A DNA stretch of 64,000 bases from Ailanthus altissimus (taxonomy: Eukaryota > Streptophyta > Magnoliopsida > Sapindales > Simaroubaceae). Every line of letters starts with the position of its first letter. Position 1 is the stretch's first letter. The notes under the pieces are model-generated. The model did no database searches and was not told the origin of the DNA. It saw only the letters and a list, made by a program, of their open reading frames with translations. This document shows positions 43,517 to 56,307 of the stretch, in pieces. Location: the NCBI GenBank assembly GCA_946807835.1, contig CAMPEX010000001.1:449001-513000 (forward strand), read 5' to 3'. The position numbers and the translations under genes are program-made.

Positions 43517-44861
43517 TGTTGTGTGATTTCTACAACACAAACTAACGCAAGTGCACGTTGTTGCAACAAGTAATATATGATGCGAAAAGTGTCGATCCCA
43601 TGGAGAATGAGTTGTCTTTTCTAGTTTAAGTACTGAAATGGTGTCTTTCTACTCTTATCCAGAAAATGATTTAATGTATGAGATTAAACTAATTAAGTAA
43701 AAGAACAACTTAATTATGATAAGTAATAAACTAAATTCCTACAAGTTAAATTCAATATGAGGCATCCTATGATTACAAACTATCCCTCATTATGCAAATT
43801 AATTCAGTAGAATCTCTTTTAAGTACATTGTACTCAACTTGATATATTGACCAAAACACATAACACATCACAAGCCTCTTTCGATGGTCAAGTGAATATA
43901 TTCTATCCAATCAAATATCTATATTCCTATGATAAATAAATTGAAAACAATTTATTAAGCACAAGTTTTATAAGTCACACATGCCATCTGAGTATATGCC
44001 TATCTAATATGAAACTCATGTGTGTTACATTATGATCATGCATCAATATGCTTAAGACTTAATACGTAAATGCCTTTTTCAAGTTTATTTAAGTATTTCT
44101 AGATCAATTTAACTACTGGCCAAGTAATAAAATTGCATTAAACACAAGCATAATAATATATCAAAAGCTGAATTAATACCACAAAAGAGATAGCTATAGT
44201 CAATCAGATAATGAGTTCAAGGATGTAATCCTAGTTTAATGAAATTAGCTCATCATTGAACTACACATTCATGAAGTTAATTCCATCAATACATACAAGA
44301 TAAACATCACAACAAGTAAACGATCAAAGCAAAAAAGAAGTCTCTGTCAAATGTCTTTGATGTTGAATCTTCCTTTCCTTCTCTTTGATTTCTCTAAACT
44401 TAAAAGTTAGGTGTTTTTCTTTCTTATCTCCAGCTGCCTCCCCAAAATCTAAGTTTTTTTTAGCAAATATATAGGTAAGAGCATGAAGTTAGGGCGGACT
44501 TAGGGTTGCTTTTTGGACTTCCTGATTTTAAACATCTTGTCAACCTTTCCTGCCCAGGTCTTAATGCTGCGGCATTGAGGTGTTTGGTGGCTACTACATG
44601 TAGCACCCCACCTAATGCCCCAGCGTTGAATGCCCCAGTGCTTAACTGAATGCCTCGGCATTGCACTGTAGCAAACAGTAGCATCCCTTTGTATTTTTAT
44701 CTCTAATGCTCCCATTTGCGTTCGGTTTCTCACGTGATGTTCCAATTGTCTTTAAACCTAAAATTCATAAAGAACGTGCACAAATACAAATTATTTGAGG
44801 TAAAATGAGCAAATAATAATCTTACGAGTACCAAAATATTATATTAAAATATGTAATATCA
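43517..44861 (-). repeat. 5' LTR of the Athila-like element
   Basis: It is a near copy of 30821-32171. In transcription order (right to left) it has the GC-rich module at about 44540-44690, the TATA box CCTATATATTTG at 44465-44476, then R/U5, ending with the conserved gtgcacgttg...caagtaat block beside the primer site. Confidence 0.92.
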
Positions 44862-44866
44862 CTTAT

Positions 44867-45158
44867 GCAAATAATTTTACCAATTAATTAATTCTTTTTT
44901 TTTGAAAGCTTGCATAAATAGTAACTTTGCAAAATTTTGATAACTTGTACGATTTGACAACTCACAGGATTTGGCAATTTGCATGATTTTGACAACTTAT
45001 GTACTTTGGTAACTTATAAGATTTGATATTTTACATAAAACAGCTATGTTATATTTATTTTGATAGAATTGAAACATATGGTTTTATCATTTTGTAAAGA
45101 AAGATAAGGATAAGAGCTTGTAAAAGAAAAATATCATAGCTTTACTTACTTGTAGACA
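44867..45158 (-). repeat. 3' non-coding region of a Tat-like element, with short tandem repeats
   Basis: About 44925-45040 holds degenerate repeats of about 22 bp built on gatttgacaactt/gcatgattttgacaactta. It lies immediately downstream of the Tat pol stop codon. Tandem repeats between pol and the 3' LTR are a known habit of the Tat/Ogre group. Confidence 0.6.
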
Positions 45159-46467
45159 TCAGATGTAATATTTCTTAAGGTGGATGACATTCCATAGCTT
45201 AAGCACCTCTTTTCCTTCGATGCTAACTACTTTATAAGCATATTTTCCTATTACTGTTTTGATTTGATATGGTCAATCCTAGTTTAGAGAAAATTTGCCA
45301 GTATTGAGCTCTTTTATGTTATCCATTACTTATCTTATGACCTAGTCACTTTGATTAAAGTTTCTCAGTCTCACAGACTTATGCCTTTGCTTTCGAAGTT
45401 GTTTCTGGTAGTTACAATTTTGATAGCCATAGCTTTTCAAATTTCATCAATCAATCTTCATTTGTAGCCATTTGTTGTTCATTTAGAGCTTGATCTTCAA
45501 CACTTTTTTTACCTTTTGGTAAGCAGTCTTACTTCTATAAGATTACTGCTTTACTTCCATAGGGGAAGTTCTTCTAACTATTCTTTTTTCTTTCCTTCTA
45601 GCTTCTTTTTTAGAATGGAAAAGTTAGTTTTATTAGTTGACTCTGCATGACCGTTCCCTTATGATGCCTGCTAAAAGAGAACTTATGAGTGATCTTTATC
45701 TCTGACATAATTCCTTCATCAACCAATTATTGAATTATGTTTCATTATTAGAGATAATTACTCAGGGAACACTAAATTGATAAATGATGTTATGCTAAAA
45801 AAGCTTTTCTACTTCTCTTGAAGTAGTATGTGGCAAGTAACACATATTATTTTCCTGCTTTAGCATTGGGTAATGGCCCACAATATCCAATCTTTATTGT
45901 GCGAAAAGCCAAGGGCTTATGATTGAATAGAGTTCTTCTATCGGATGATGTAAGGTATATGTATATATCTAGCATTAGTGATATCTTTTGACAAATGCCT
46001 ATGAATCTGCAATTATATATGGTCATAAATATCCTTGCACATTATTCCATGAGCCATGGGTATTCCACTTGCATGATTTCCATAAATGCTTTTGTGCACT
46101 TTTTCTAAGATTTATTTTGCTTTTCTTGGGCCAACACACCTTAAATGAGGTCCATTCAGTAACTTCTTATATAACTATCCATCTATCATTGAGAATCTAA
46201 AAGTTCAAACCTTTATCTTGTATGCTTCGTTGGCATCTCCTGGTAACTCATGTGAAACCAAGTATTTGATGAAAAGAGTCATCCATATGTCTTCATCTTC
46301 CCTAATTATAAGAACATTAATTTGTTTTTTAATACTTGGAATATATAACAATTCAATTTTTACTTTGCGAGTTCCTTCTTCATTCATATTAGATGTCTTA
46401 TTTGCTAATTTTTCTGCCTTTTAATTTACTTATCGTGATATTTAGGATAGGCTAAAGTGTTGAAACC
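45159..46467 (-). pseudogene. Tat-lineage Ty3/gypsy integrase relic
   Basis: The minus strand ends with KYAYKVVSIEGKEVLKLWN and HLKKYYI followed by a stop at 45159, the typical C-terminus of Tat pol. Further upstream (45640-46010) are decayed integrase blocks. 46205-46387 gives EDIWMTLFIKYLVSHELPGD, matching the segment just before the integrase zinc finger in Tat elements. Many stops and frameshifts are present. It is the 3' half of a pol whose RT lies at 48747-50025. Confidence 0.8.
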
Positions 46468-48741
46468 TGTAAATGATTTTAAACCTAGTTTGCATGCATG
46501 TGGGTTTGTGTCTATCATTCAAAATAACATATGTATCACATACATATATGCGCAGCGGATGAGCGGAATACTAATTTCTTAATGATAAACACAAATAAAC
46601 TTTACATGTTATCTCATAAATGTAAACTACATCAAGATTGAGAAAATTACCTTGTTAAACCTTTGACTTTTGGTCGAACTGGTGTACTCGCCTTAAAGCA
46701 ACCCGTTCACAATTCTAGTTCTTCAATATAGTGGGCTTGAAGAAGATAGAATGGTAGCTTTTCTAGCAAAGGATTCAACTCTTGAATCCTTGTTTATACC
46801 TTGTAACATATATGGCCAAAAGAAGAAAGAATGGAAGAAGTGTTGTTTAAGCTCTCAACACTTAATAGTATTTCTCAATATTTAGCAAAAACTAAGACAC
46901 CTCACTCTCTTCTTACCTTTGCCAAATATTACTACTCAAAATGAGCAACAAATTGCTCTTAATCATTTGTATTTGTTTTTTCTTCTTAATGGACAACACT
47001 TATCCCATTTTCTTTTGTGTTTTATATTTGTTTAGCCTTAAACAAATTGAGAATAAAACACTTATGCATTTGCGTAGGAATGAACTTACCCTTAATAAAG
47101 GCAAAATGAATTGAAGAAATATTTTCTCCATTCATACAATAAGCCCCTACCATTCATCATTCCTATATTTTAATATTTATTTACAATTATTTAAATAATC
47201 AAATATATTAATTTTAATGCATTAAATTTGTAGGCCATTTATTTGTTTTGTTTAATATTTTAATCAAATAAAAATATATTATAAATGAAAAAAATATAAT
47301 TGTTTGACTTTAATTTACATAATAATATCATATATTATTATTATTATATTCAATAAACATTTTAGTGAATAAAATAATGATATTATTTGTCTAACAAATA
47401 AGGTCATTTTGGTAATTTTTAAGTAAAATAATAATTAGGCCACAATGTGCCATGTGTCAACATTTCATTGGTCAACAACTAATTGTTAACTAATTGATGT
47501 ACTTAACTCTTAAGTCTTGACACGTGCACGGCTGGAGGGAGACCACAGTAAATTTTCAGTTTGCTGGAATTTTTTGGATCAAACTATTCAATCCAGTACG
47601 CTGCCCTAGTACACAACGAGTACACTTCATATTATCAAACAAAAATATTCTGTGAGTCCAGAATCAAAGCCCCACACACATGTCATGGATATTACAAATT
47701 GGCATAGTAAACCATACAAGTTGAGGTCATAACGCATACGTATAATTCTTCCGCCAATTATATCCTGGAAGAGCAGGGATATAGATCACTACTGTCAAAT
47801 TCCTATGTGCTCATCCGTGAAATTATCTCCAGACACATATCTTAATAAACAATATATGCAAACACTTTTACAATATTGTTTAACCCTGTAAGAAACTCTT
47901 TTCCTGAGTTTGTTGCTTATGGTCATAAAACTTTCTAAGATACTCTGAGCATCTGGATATATAACTCATCTATATGAGTTGACGGATCCCATATCTGTAC
48001 ACACCTGAGTGTATAAGCATCGGACCATATCCAGCGACACCCAGTGGTCACACCATGAAAGGTCTGTAATATGCTTAGAACCAAAGTATGGTGGATCACT
48101 TACAAGCCCACTGTGGTACTCAGGTCAAAGGATTACGTATACTACTCAACTCAATAGGACCTTCCATTGACGGCTTCATAGGATGTTTATTCGAGTCCTC
48201 ATTGAGTCTGTTTAGTATTCAGTCCTTACTGAACACCTGTATACTATATAAACTTTCAGTAAGTCCATAGTCAGCTAAGAACAACCATCTAAGTATAGTA
48301 TACACTGGTTTATTTAAAAGGATTCTATTGATAGACCTGCATCGGTGAGTTAAGACTAGGAACATATAATTTGAGAATAGACTTACATAATAATATTTCT
48401 TAGCACCTATTGCAACTCTTGCAACTATGTTATTACTAATGTATTCTCAGGTCTTTGTACCTTTGCAGACAAGATTCTAACTTTTAGACTTCATTGATTA
48501 TTATAACATGCTAATGCTTTAGCATTTATAATTTTTCAGTGATGTTAACTCTTAACATTAATCTAAACTTTTTAAAACTAAATTTGAACTCCTTCAGATT
48601 ATATATAATGTTTGTAGCGCCACAAGCATTAAACCACTTAATAATTGTAATTAGTGATTTAACATATAATGTATTGTATAAATATTATAAAATAAAATAT
48701 TCATACAATAATGGGATGACACGTGAGCATAAATTCTAACA
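46468..48741 (-). repeat. Copia-type solo LTR (2,274 bp) with AAACC target duplication
   Basis: It starts TGTAAATGATT, ends AATTCTAACA, and is flanked by AAACC at 46463-46467 and 48742-48746. It splits the Tat pol. The same LTR family occurs at 20975-22250, 50026-53487 and 63185-64000. The highly conserved block GCATCGGACCATATCC plus CCAGCGACACCCAG lies at about 48017-48060. Confidence 0.92.
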
Positions 48742-48746
48742 AAACC

Positions 48747-50025
48747 TACTCGCGAGTTCTTGTATTTTCTCCAAGTATAGCTTCATTATTGCACTACTAA
48801 TTGGGACTTTGTCATCAGTTGGATCCTTTTAACATGCAATTTTAGTGCTAACAACATCCCGTAATCATGACATCATATTTTGCTTCATTATTTAACACTT
48901 GGTACTTAAGTTACAAAGCATTTTCTAACATAAGTTTCTCATGTGTTATTATTTGAATATCAATTCTAACGCCAAATTTATTTGATGACCCATCAATTAA
49001 GACTTACCATGGGACATGATCAAGTTTAGAACCTTATTTACTTAACTTTGTTATCTCTTCATGACTAGGTTAGAATTCCAATAAGAAATCAGCAATAACT
49101 TATCCGTTCTTTATTGGTCTTGGCCTGTATTCTAGATCGAGGGTACTCAGTTATATTGCCCATTTAGTTATTCACCCAATCAATTTTGACTGTGGTAAGA
49201 TTGTTCTAATTAGATAAGATGTTAAGATAATTACTTTGTAAGCCTTAAAATAATGCCTCAACATTTTCTGTCATATGGGATAAAGATTAGCTTCTTAATT
49301 TTGGTGTAACATTTAAACACTTACTAACGTTTTGCTCACTTAGTAGACTAGGTATTGTTACTGCAACATTAAATACTGCCATATAAAGAAATATTGGTTC
49401 TTTATGTTTTAGCATAGTAAAATTAAAGAGGCTGCTAGATATCTTTTCAACTCTTGGTAGGCTTTTAATTGTTCAGGTCCCCATTTTCTGTTAGTTGATA
49501 TTTTTATGATGTCAAAGAACTAGAAATGAACCTATTCAATGTCGTGACTCACCCAGTCAACATATGGGCTTCTTTAGTATTAATGGGTTTTGTCATTTCT
49601 TATAGAGCTTTAATTGGAGTTAGATTGGCTTCAACTCTATGTTGGCTGACTATGTGCACCAAAAAGGTTTTGAAGTCATGCTAAATATATATTTTATAGG
49701 ATTGAGTCTCATCTTATAGTTTGTTAGAGTTTTAAACACTTCTTGCAAGTGTTGAAAATTATCTTCTTTTCTTTTACTTTTGATGTACATATCATCAATG
49801 TAGACTTTGAATGTTTGGCCCAATATTTTTTTGAATATCTTTGTCATTAACTATTGGTATATTGCTCAAGTATTCTTTAATCTGAAAGGCATGACTCGAT
49901 ATCAACATATCTCGCGTTCAGTGATGAAAGTTGTTTTTTCTTTATTAGCAGGATTCATGGTTATTTGAATGTATCTAGAGTATGCATCAAGAAATGTCAT
50001 CATCTCATATCTAGTAGTTGTTGTT
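48747..50025 (-). pseudogene. Tat-lineage RT and RNase H relic
   Basis: From right to left the minus strand shows MMTFLDAYSRYIQITMNP, ITEREI, then 49650-49847 with MTKIFKKILGQTFKVYIDDM (RT catalytic IDDM retained), KYIFSMTSKPFW, the thumb EANPTKIKAIEMTKPINTKE and LTGRVTTLNRFIS, and the RNase H end GEWLNGQYN-like followed by KLLLISYW. Order and spacing match Tat pol. The upstream part was cut by the copia LTR at about 50026. Confidence 0.85.
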
Positions 50026-53000
50026 TGAGGGGATCTAATACACGTGGGTGTATGCATGTGCAATTGTGTCTATTGCCTAAATACATATCAAAAACATATT
50101 TAAGTGTGACAGAAGCATAAAACTTGCAATAAACACAATAAATAAAATATATTAATCGCATTAATATACTTATAGGGTAGAGAACTCACCTCAACATGTA
50201 ACGTTATACATGTAATTTTTCAAAGTCCGTATAGAGACCAACTCGATGGTAGTTCTAGTCAGCAACACGGTAGGCTTGGTGAGCTAGAACAACAGCTCTA
50301 TACACAGCACTGGGTTTAACTCTTAAATTCCAAAATGGCCGGTGTGTGTTTTTCATCATTTTCTTCAAAAGGATAAGAAATGGAGAGTTTGAAGCAATTA
50401 TCATTGCTTCAATTGGAACTATAGGAAAAAATGAAACAATTTCATTTTTCCCTTTTTTTTTTCTTCTCCTTTTTTCATTCTTTCTTCTTCTTTCTCCATT
50501 TCTCTTCACTTTCTCAACACACAATTTCACACCTTTTATATCTCACACTAATAAAATAATAATATTATATATTATAATATTAAATAAAACAATTTTATGG
50601 AAAAATAATATTATTATATTAAATAATAAAAAAATAAATAATGCTTGACAACTATTAAGCATTATTTAATATAATAATATTATATAATAAAATAATATAT
50701 AATATAATATTTTATTTGAGATATTTTGATTATTTAACAATTAAATAATCAATAGTGTGAAATGACCATTTTGCCCCTCATGAATAGTTACAAAGTCTAC
50801 CCTCTAGTGGATACCAACAAATTCTACACTCAGGTAAACTCAACCGAGGGTCCACAATGCGTTACGTATTATTATACAATTAGTAAATAACAATTATTGA
50901 CTAATTATTGTATTTAACACTTAAATACAGATACGCACGCATTCCCGTGGTAGTGCTGAATATTGCTAGATTAAACAATTTAATCCGGCATGCTGCCCTA
51001 GTGCACAATGAGTACACTCCATATCGCGGGACTCTCTAGGTCCTACGACCGATTCGTCAAATGGAACTATTCCATGAGTCACTGAGCAATGCCCTACGCA
51101 CATATCACGGATATTACAAATCAACGCGTTGAACCATGCAAGCTGAGGTTACAATGCCTACGTATAATTCTTCCGTCATGATATCCTGAATGTGTTGGGG
51201 ATATAGATTATCACCATCAAATCCCCTTGTGCTCATCCATATCCTATCTTCACACTTGTATCTCACTGAACAATATGCGTAAACGCCTTAGCCATATTGT
51301 TCCACCTTAGTGGAACTCTTTCTCAGGATTGCTGCTTGTGGCCACAAGACTTTCAGAGATACAGTCTCGAAGCATTTGGATATCAAACTCCCTATACGAG
51401 CTAACAGATCCTATATCTGTACACACCGAACTCCATAAGCATCGGACCATATCCAGCGACACCCAGTGGTCACACCATAAAAAATTTGTGACATGCGTGG
51501 AACCAAAGTATAGTGGATCACTTACAAACCCACTGTGACATTCAGGTCAAAGAACCACATATACTACTCAACTTGAGTGGACCCTCCATTGACGGCTTAT
51601 ATGGGTGTCTATCGGAGGCCCTCGTGAGTCTGTCATATATCCAGTCTTAACTAGATACCTATATGTCAATACGAGCTCCAAGCTCACAGTCGGCTAGGAA
51701 TGACCATCTGATGCGATATTTTTATATCTAATAATTAAGTGCAAGTATACGCTATCGTAACAAGTAATAAAGGGACTTATAAAGTCGGAAGTTGAACCCA
51801 CAGAGATAATTTTTATTTTTTATCAAGTACTAAATTTATATATTTCTTATAATTATTCAGAAAAATCAAATCTTAATTTTGCAATAAATTTGAATAAAAT
51901 AAAAGTGCAGAAAATAAATGATACAACTTAAATAAAATAAGAAAATAGCAATATAGAGAAAGCCTGGGGTTAATTACTATCCTTCAATATGGTTTCTAAA
52001 GATTAATCCTTTTAATATTTATATCCCTCAATTCTTATTATTGGTCAAGACACTAATATATTCACAAGCCTCTTCCAAGGTCATGCAAGTATATCCTAAT
52101 TTACCAAATACCTATATTCCTATGGTACTTGTAATAAATAAAGATTCATTAAGAATAAGTCTTATTGACCATACATGCCAATTAAGTATATTCCTATCCT
52201 AATTCGAAACTTGCATATGCAACATTGAATATTACTCTACAATCATGCATCAAATTATTTAGGTCTAAATACAATGATGCCTTTTCCGAGTTTATCAAAG
52301 TATTACTAAAGCAATCACAATATTGATCAGATATAATGAAGCATTAAGAACAAATAATTTGAATAATGAAGAATTGAGTTCAAATAAATATTAAAAAGAT
52401 CCAACAATTAAGCTCACATTTTGAGTTCAAGTAATAACCCTAGAAAATAAATTTAGCTCACGATAATAAGAGAATTATGGCTGAAAAATAAAATAAACAT
52501 GATACAACCAAAAGCAAATCAATATAGACGTCAATTCGCAGTTGGTTGATACGCCAAAGATTCACCAATAATCTCTTGCTTCCTTGAATTGCCCTTACTT
52601 CTCTCTCTAAATATTGCTTTTCTTCAATGTGTTGTGGCTCTAAGAGCCCTAAGTTGTGTGTCCTTTAGGTCTAAAACGAGTGGCCTTTATATAGGGATTG
52701 ATTGGAGTCTTGGAGTTGTATTTCTTTTAGGATTAGGAAAAATTACACTGTTCACCGCTGCGCGATACTGTTTATCGCTGGGGCGATAGCACTATAGCAC
52801 GCTGGGAACTGTTCACATAATATGGTTCATGAGTACTGTGCATAGCACTGTAGCATATGTTTTTTCTTGTTTTTCTTAGATTTTCATCCCCAATTGCTCA
52901 ATTGACTCCAAACCTACAAAATAACAATTAAACATAGAGAAAGCCTAATATTCTTATTAAAATGAACAATTAATTAAGTTAAGGGAGTGAAAATAATAGA

Positions 53001-53487
53001 TATAATTTACATGTATCACCGTCTATACCTTATAGGTATTACATATGCTGATCTATATAAAAAGGTATCCACCGACGACTCGCATTGACAGAAATAAATC
53101 ATGGATAATTATTTGAGAGCATACTTGTGCAACTAACATTTCCTGGCACCTGATTGCAACTCTTGTAACTATGCAGCTACTAGTATATTGCCAGGTTTAT
53201 GTCTCATTACAGGCAAGGCTCTAACTCTTGGATTTGTTGAGTATTATAACTAGCTAACCCTTAGTTGTGCTAACATTTAACATTTATATATTTCAGCGTG
53301 GCTAATTATGAGCATTTATCTAAATTCCTTTAGATTTGATTCAAACTTCCTCAAATATATAATTTCTGTAACGTTACATTGCATAATACCTATAAATGGG
53401 TATTAGCAATTTAATAGGAATGTACACTTGTATAAATAAACAAGTATATGTATTAACAAGGATGGCACATAAGCACCGACCCTAACA
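50026..53487 (-). repeat. 3' LTR of a minus-strand Ty1-copia, split by another LTR
   Basis: This LTR runs from about 50026 to 53487 and ends ccctaaca. On the minus strand it starts TGTTAGGGTC right after the polypurine tract. It is homologous to 46468-48741. An Athila-type solo LTR (51709-53018) is inserted at its right third, so its own length is about 2.15 kb. The left end is estimated from the aligned family member. Confidence 0.8.
51709..53018 (-). repeat. Nested Athila-type solo LTR (1,310 bp)
   Basis: It starts TGATGCGATA and ends CATGTATCA. The flanks CCATC (51704-51708) and CCGTC (53019-53023) form a target duplication with one mismatch. It carries the U5 block gtatacgctatcgtaacaag, a TATA box at 52684-52694 (minus strand CCTATATAAAGG) and a GC-rich upstream module at 52735-52860. 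The LTR copy at about 61980-63184 belongs to the same family in the opposite orientation. Confidence 0.88.
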
Positions 53488-54999
53488 ATCTCCTACTTGC
53501 TCTAGTGCCATTCATGATGGTATCTCATACACATTGACTCTTCGTGTTTCATAAATACTTTTGGAGCTATGGCTTTTAGATAGTGGATCTGCTAAATTAT
53601 TTATGGAACACTTCTATAAATAATCACATATCCTTCTGCCAAGATCCCTCTAGTCATGTGAGACTCTTCTCAACATAATTAGAGTATTGGTGTCATCTTG
53701 GCACTTCGGCTTATACTATGGCCTTGTTTTATTGCAAACTTATGGGATAAGATCTATCTATCTTAGAATTCTTCCAAGGTCAGCGATAAACCTACGAATC
53801 CTCACTGTCCTTCCGCTCCGCCAATCTGAATTAGCAGTGAATCCCAGTTTGGTGTAATTCTAACTCATCTAGTACTAATGAGAATGAGCACATTACTCAG
53901 ATGTAGACTCTCTATCATTTAGGTCAAACTAAAAGTCCGACTCTGTGTTTCTTCTCAACTGTAAATTACTTTCTCTATATTTGAGAAATTTATCTTTTGT
54001 ACCCTCAAGGTACCTCAAGATATGTCTGACTACCAACAATTGGTGGTCACCAGAATCAAACTAAATTCGGCTCATAACTATTACAGCTAAACTGATCTCA
54101 GGTCTCATATACATCATAACATACACCAAGCTCTAAAAAGTTGACGTATCTAGTGAATCAGGCACTCTAACTATCTCATCTTACATCTCAAGAGACAGTT
54201 TCCTTAAAAGATGAACACTATGTCTACTAATGTGAAATGATTTGGGAGAGTCCTGTCAACTTCTTAACTCTATCTCTATAAAGCTTTATACCTAGTATAA
54301 TGAAAGCCTCTCCTAAATCCCTTATGGAGAAATTCTTACGAGTTACTTCTGACCAATTATAACATATTGACATTATTTCCAATAACCAATATGTCATTAA
54401 CAAAATGCATCAAGAAGACTATCATCTTTCCACTGACCTTTCATGCATACTGGAGCAAAAGTCTGGCTTAATGTAAGACTTTCAGGTTGTTCTATGAATA
54501 TCTCTTACTCATGGTATCCATTTTGAAATGCCTTCCTTACATCCATCTGCCAAACTTCAAAGTCATAATATGCTGCAAGAGCCAATAATATACTAAAAAA
54601 ACTTTAGCATTAACATTAGTCCAAAGGTTTCCTCTTATTTGATCCCAGATCATTACGGATTACCTTTCTAGAACCAATATAGAGCCTAGAAGGTCTCTAC
54701 CTTCCATCTGGCTCCCACTACCTCTTTGTAAACCCTTTACAACCAATGAGAACAATTCTTATAGGTAGTTTAACCAAGTCCCTAACTTGATTCTAATGCA
54801 TAAAGTCAATTTTGTTTTCATGGCTTCTTGCTGCTTCCCGAATCAATGCCTGACATCGTCTTCCTGTAGGTCAAGGATGATTTGCTTCTACCGAGAAAAC
54901 TCTAAGTTCACCTTCAGGCATCTATCATACCTAAAAGGTGATATAGACATCCTTTTCAACCTACTAGGAAGTTTGCAAAAAGGTAACTGCTTAATTAAG
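53488..54999 (-). pseudogene. Ty1-copia RT/RNase H relic with polypurine tract
   Basis: 53488-53500 is the complement of the polypurine tract GCAAGTAGGAGAT. Upstream on the minus strand are MDVRKAF-NGYHE, EIFIEQPE, a catalytic box reading FVNDILVIGNN (usual YVDDILLIGND), then TRPEIS, ILRYLEGTKDKFL, and an RNase H DR(E)STSE segment. The SLYGLKQAPRQW region is missing between EQPE and the catalytic box, showing an internal deletion. The relic stops abruptly where the gypsy-type LTR begins at 55000. Confidence 0.8.
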
Positions 55000-56290
55000 T
55001 GTAACACCCTCCTCACTCACCTCTCATTGAGACACGAGATCAAGGGGTGCTACGATAGCATCGAACAGAAACAACGATAATGATTATTTAAACTTCAAAA
55101 AAATATTTTATTATTATTCCTTTTTTATAAACATTTACGGGGAAAAACTGACAGAGTCTCCCCTAAAAATTTGATTTTTAACACTACCTGTAACAAAAGA
55201 AACACTCGCAAAATTTCCATATCCATTCTTAACCAACTTCCATATTTGTCTTTTAACAAATATTCACAACTCATATTACAATATAAATGTATCAAACCTT
55301 TACAAAACTATTTCACATCCAGTATATTATCAAAATATATATCATATATCATGGTTTTAAAAGAGACAGTTCTCAATAAATATATATATACGTGCACATA
55401 CACTTAATGTTCATAATATAATACACAACAGTCTATAGACAAGCAAAATGTCTATCAAAAATAATTATATATAGGGAGAGGATGTGAGCGACTCTGAGCA
55501 GCTGCAAAAAGATTTACTCTTCAATCTTTAGTGATGGCAACTCTACTACCTGCGTATGGTAAATCCAACGCGCTAAGCACAATAGCTTAGTGGGTGTACA
55601 CAAAAGGTGAAACAGTATAATAAAATTTTATTACCTTTTTGCAATAAACTATATATATAAACAATGAAATTTTGAATAATACCAATTTTTCTCCATATAT
55701 CATAATAAATCAAAATTTATCAATTAATCAATTCATTAAACCAAAACATTATTTCGATTTCTCATTTCAATTAATCAAATATATGTATATATACACAAAT
55801 ATCATATTTATTCTTAATCCAAGTAGGCGTCCAAAATAAACCCTGACACGATACTATGGATTGGCTAATGGGCTAACAAATATCAGATAATGATCCGGCA
55901 TCGGCCACTCGGTGACTACCCACCGGATCTAGAACAGATTAGAATAGATAACAGATCGGATACACAGAGTAGTATCATCGAACAAGCAAATGGTGCAGTA
56001 CTGCTATAATACTCTATTGGCATGCCAACTACCAATCCTCCCCTACCAATGTTCAGGTTTACTTAGGGCATCACAATAGTATTATTATAATACATTATTT
56101 TTTTAAAAAAAAAATATTTTAACACAAATTTATTATTATTAAACCAAATTATTATACAAATTCACATTTATTCAATTTTTCTGATTATTCATATTTAGAC
56201 ACAAATAGTTTTTTATTATTACAAATAGGCCCAAATTTTTTTACTATTCACCTTTATGCCTAAAATTTTTAAAATTTTATACATAAGCCC
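55000..56290. repeat. Gypsy-type LTR fragment starting TGTAACACCC
   Basis: It starts TGTAACACCCTCC, a common start of chromovirus-type LTRs. It includes a cacaatagcttagtgggtg segment, a cggcatcggccactcggtga segment, and an AT-rich part with repeated aggcccaaatttt/aagcccaaatg motifs. The right end is unclear. Its left flank is copia and its right flank an Athila-like protease, so no target duplication can be defined. Confidence 0.6.
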
Positions 56291-56307
56291 AAATGTTCTA
56301 AAAATTT

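Larger units (their letters stand above)
30821..44861 (-). mobile_element. Athila-like Ty3/gypsy retrotransposon, near full length
   Basis: The LTRs 30821-32171 and 43517-44861 are flanked by a CTTAT duplication (30816-30820 and 44862-44866). The primer site at 43492-43509 matches tRNA-Asp, and the polypurine tract lies next to the left LTR. From right to left the minus strand carries gag, protease, RT, RNase H, integrase and a third ORF containing the putative plant transposon protein domain typical of Athila. A 2.72-kb solo LTR interrupts pol between protease and RT. Without it the element is about 11.3 kb, usual for Athila. LTRs differ at scattered sites, so it is not recent. Stops, frameshifts and a mutated RT active site make it defective. 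Confidence 0.93.

Noticed and set aside
55171..55407. 78-codon ORF
   Set aside because: It lies in an AT-rich part of a gypsy-type LTR fragment, with composition-driven Ile/Tyr/Lys content and no homology.
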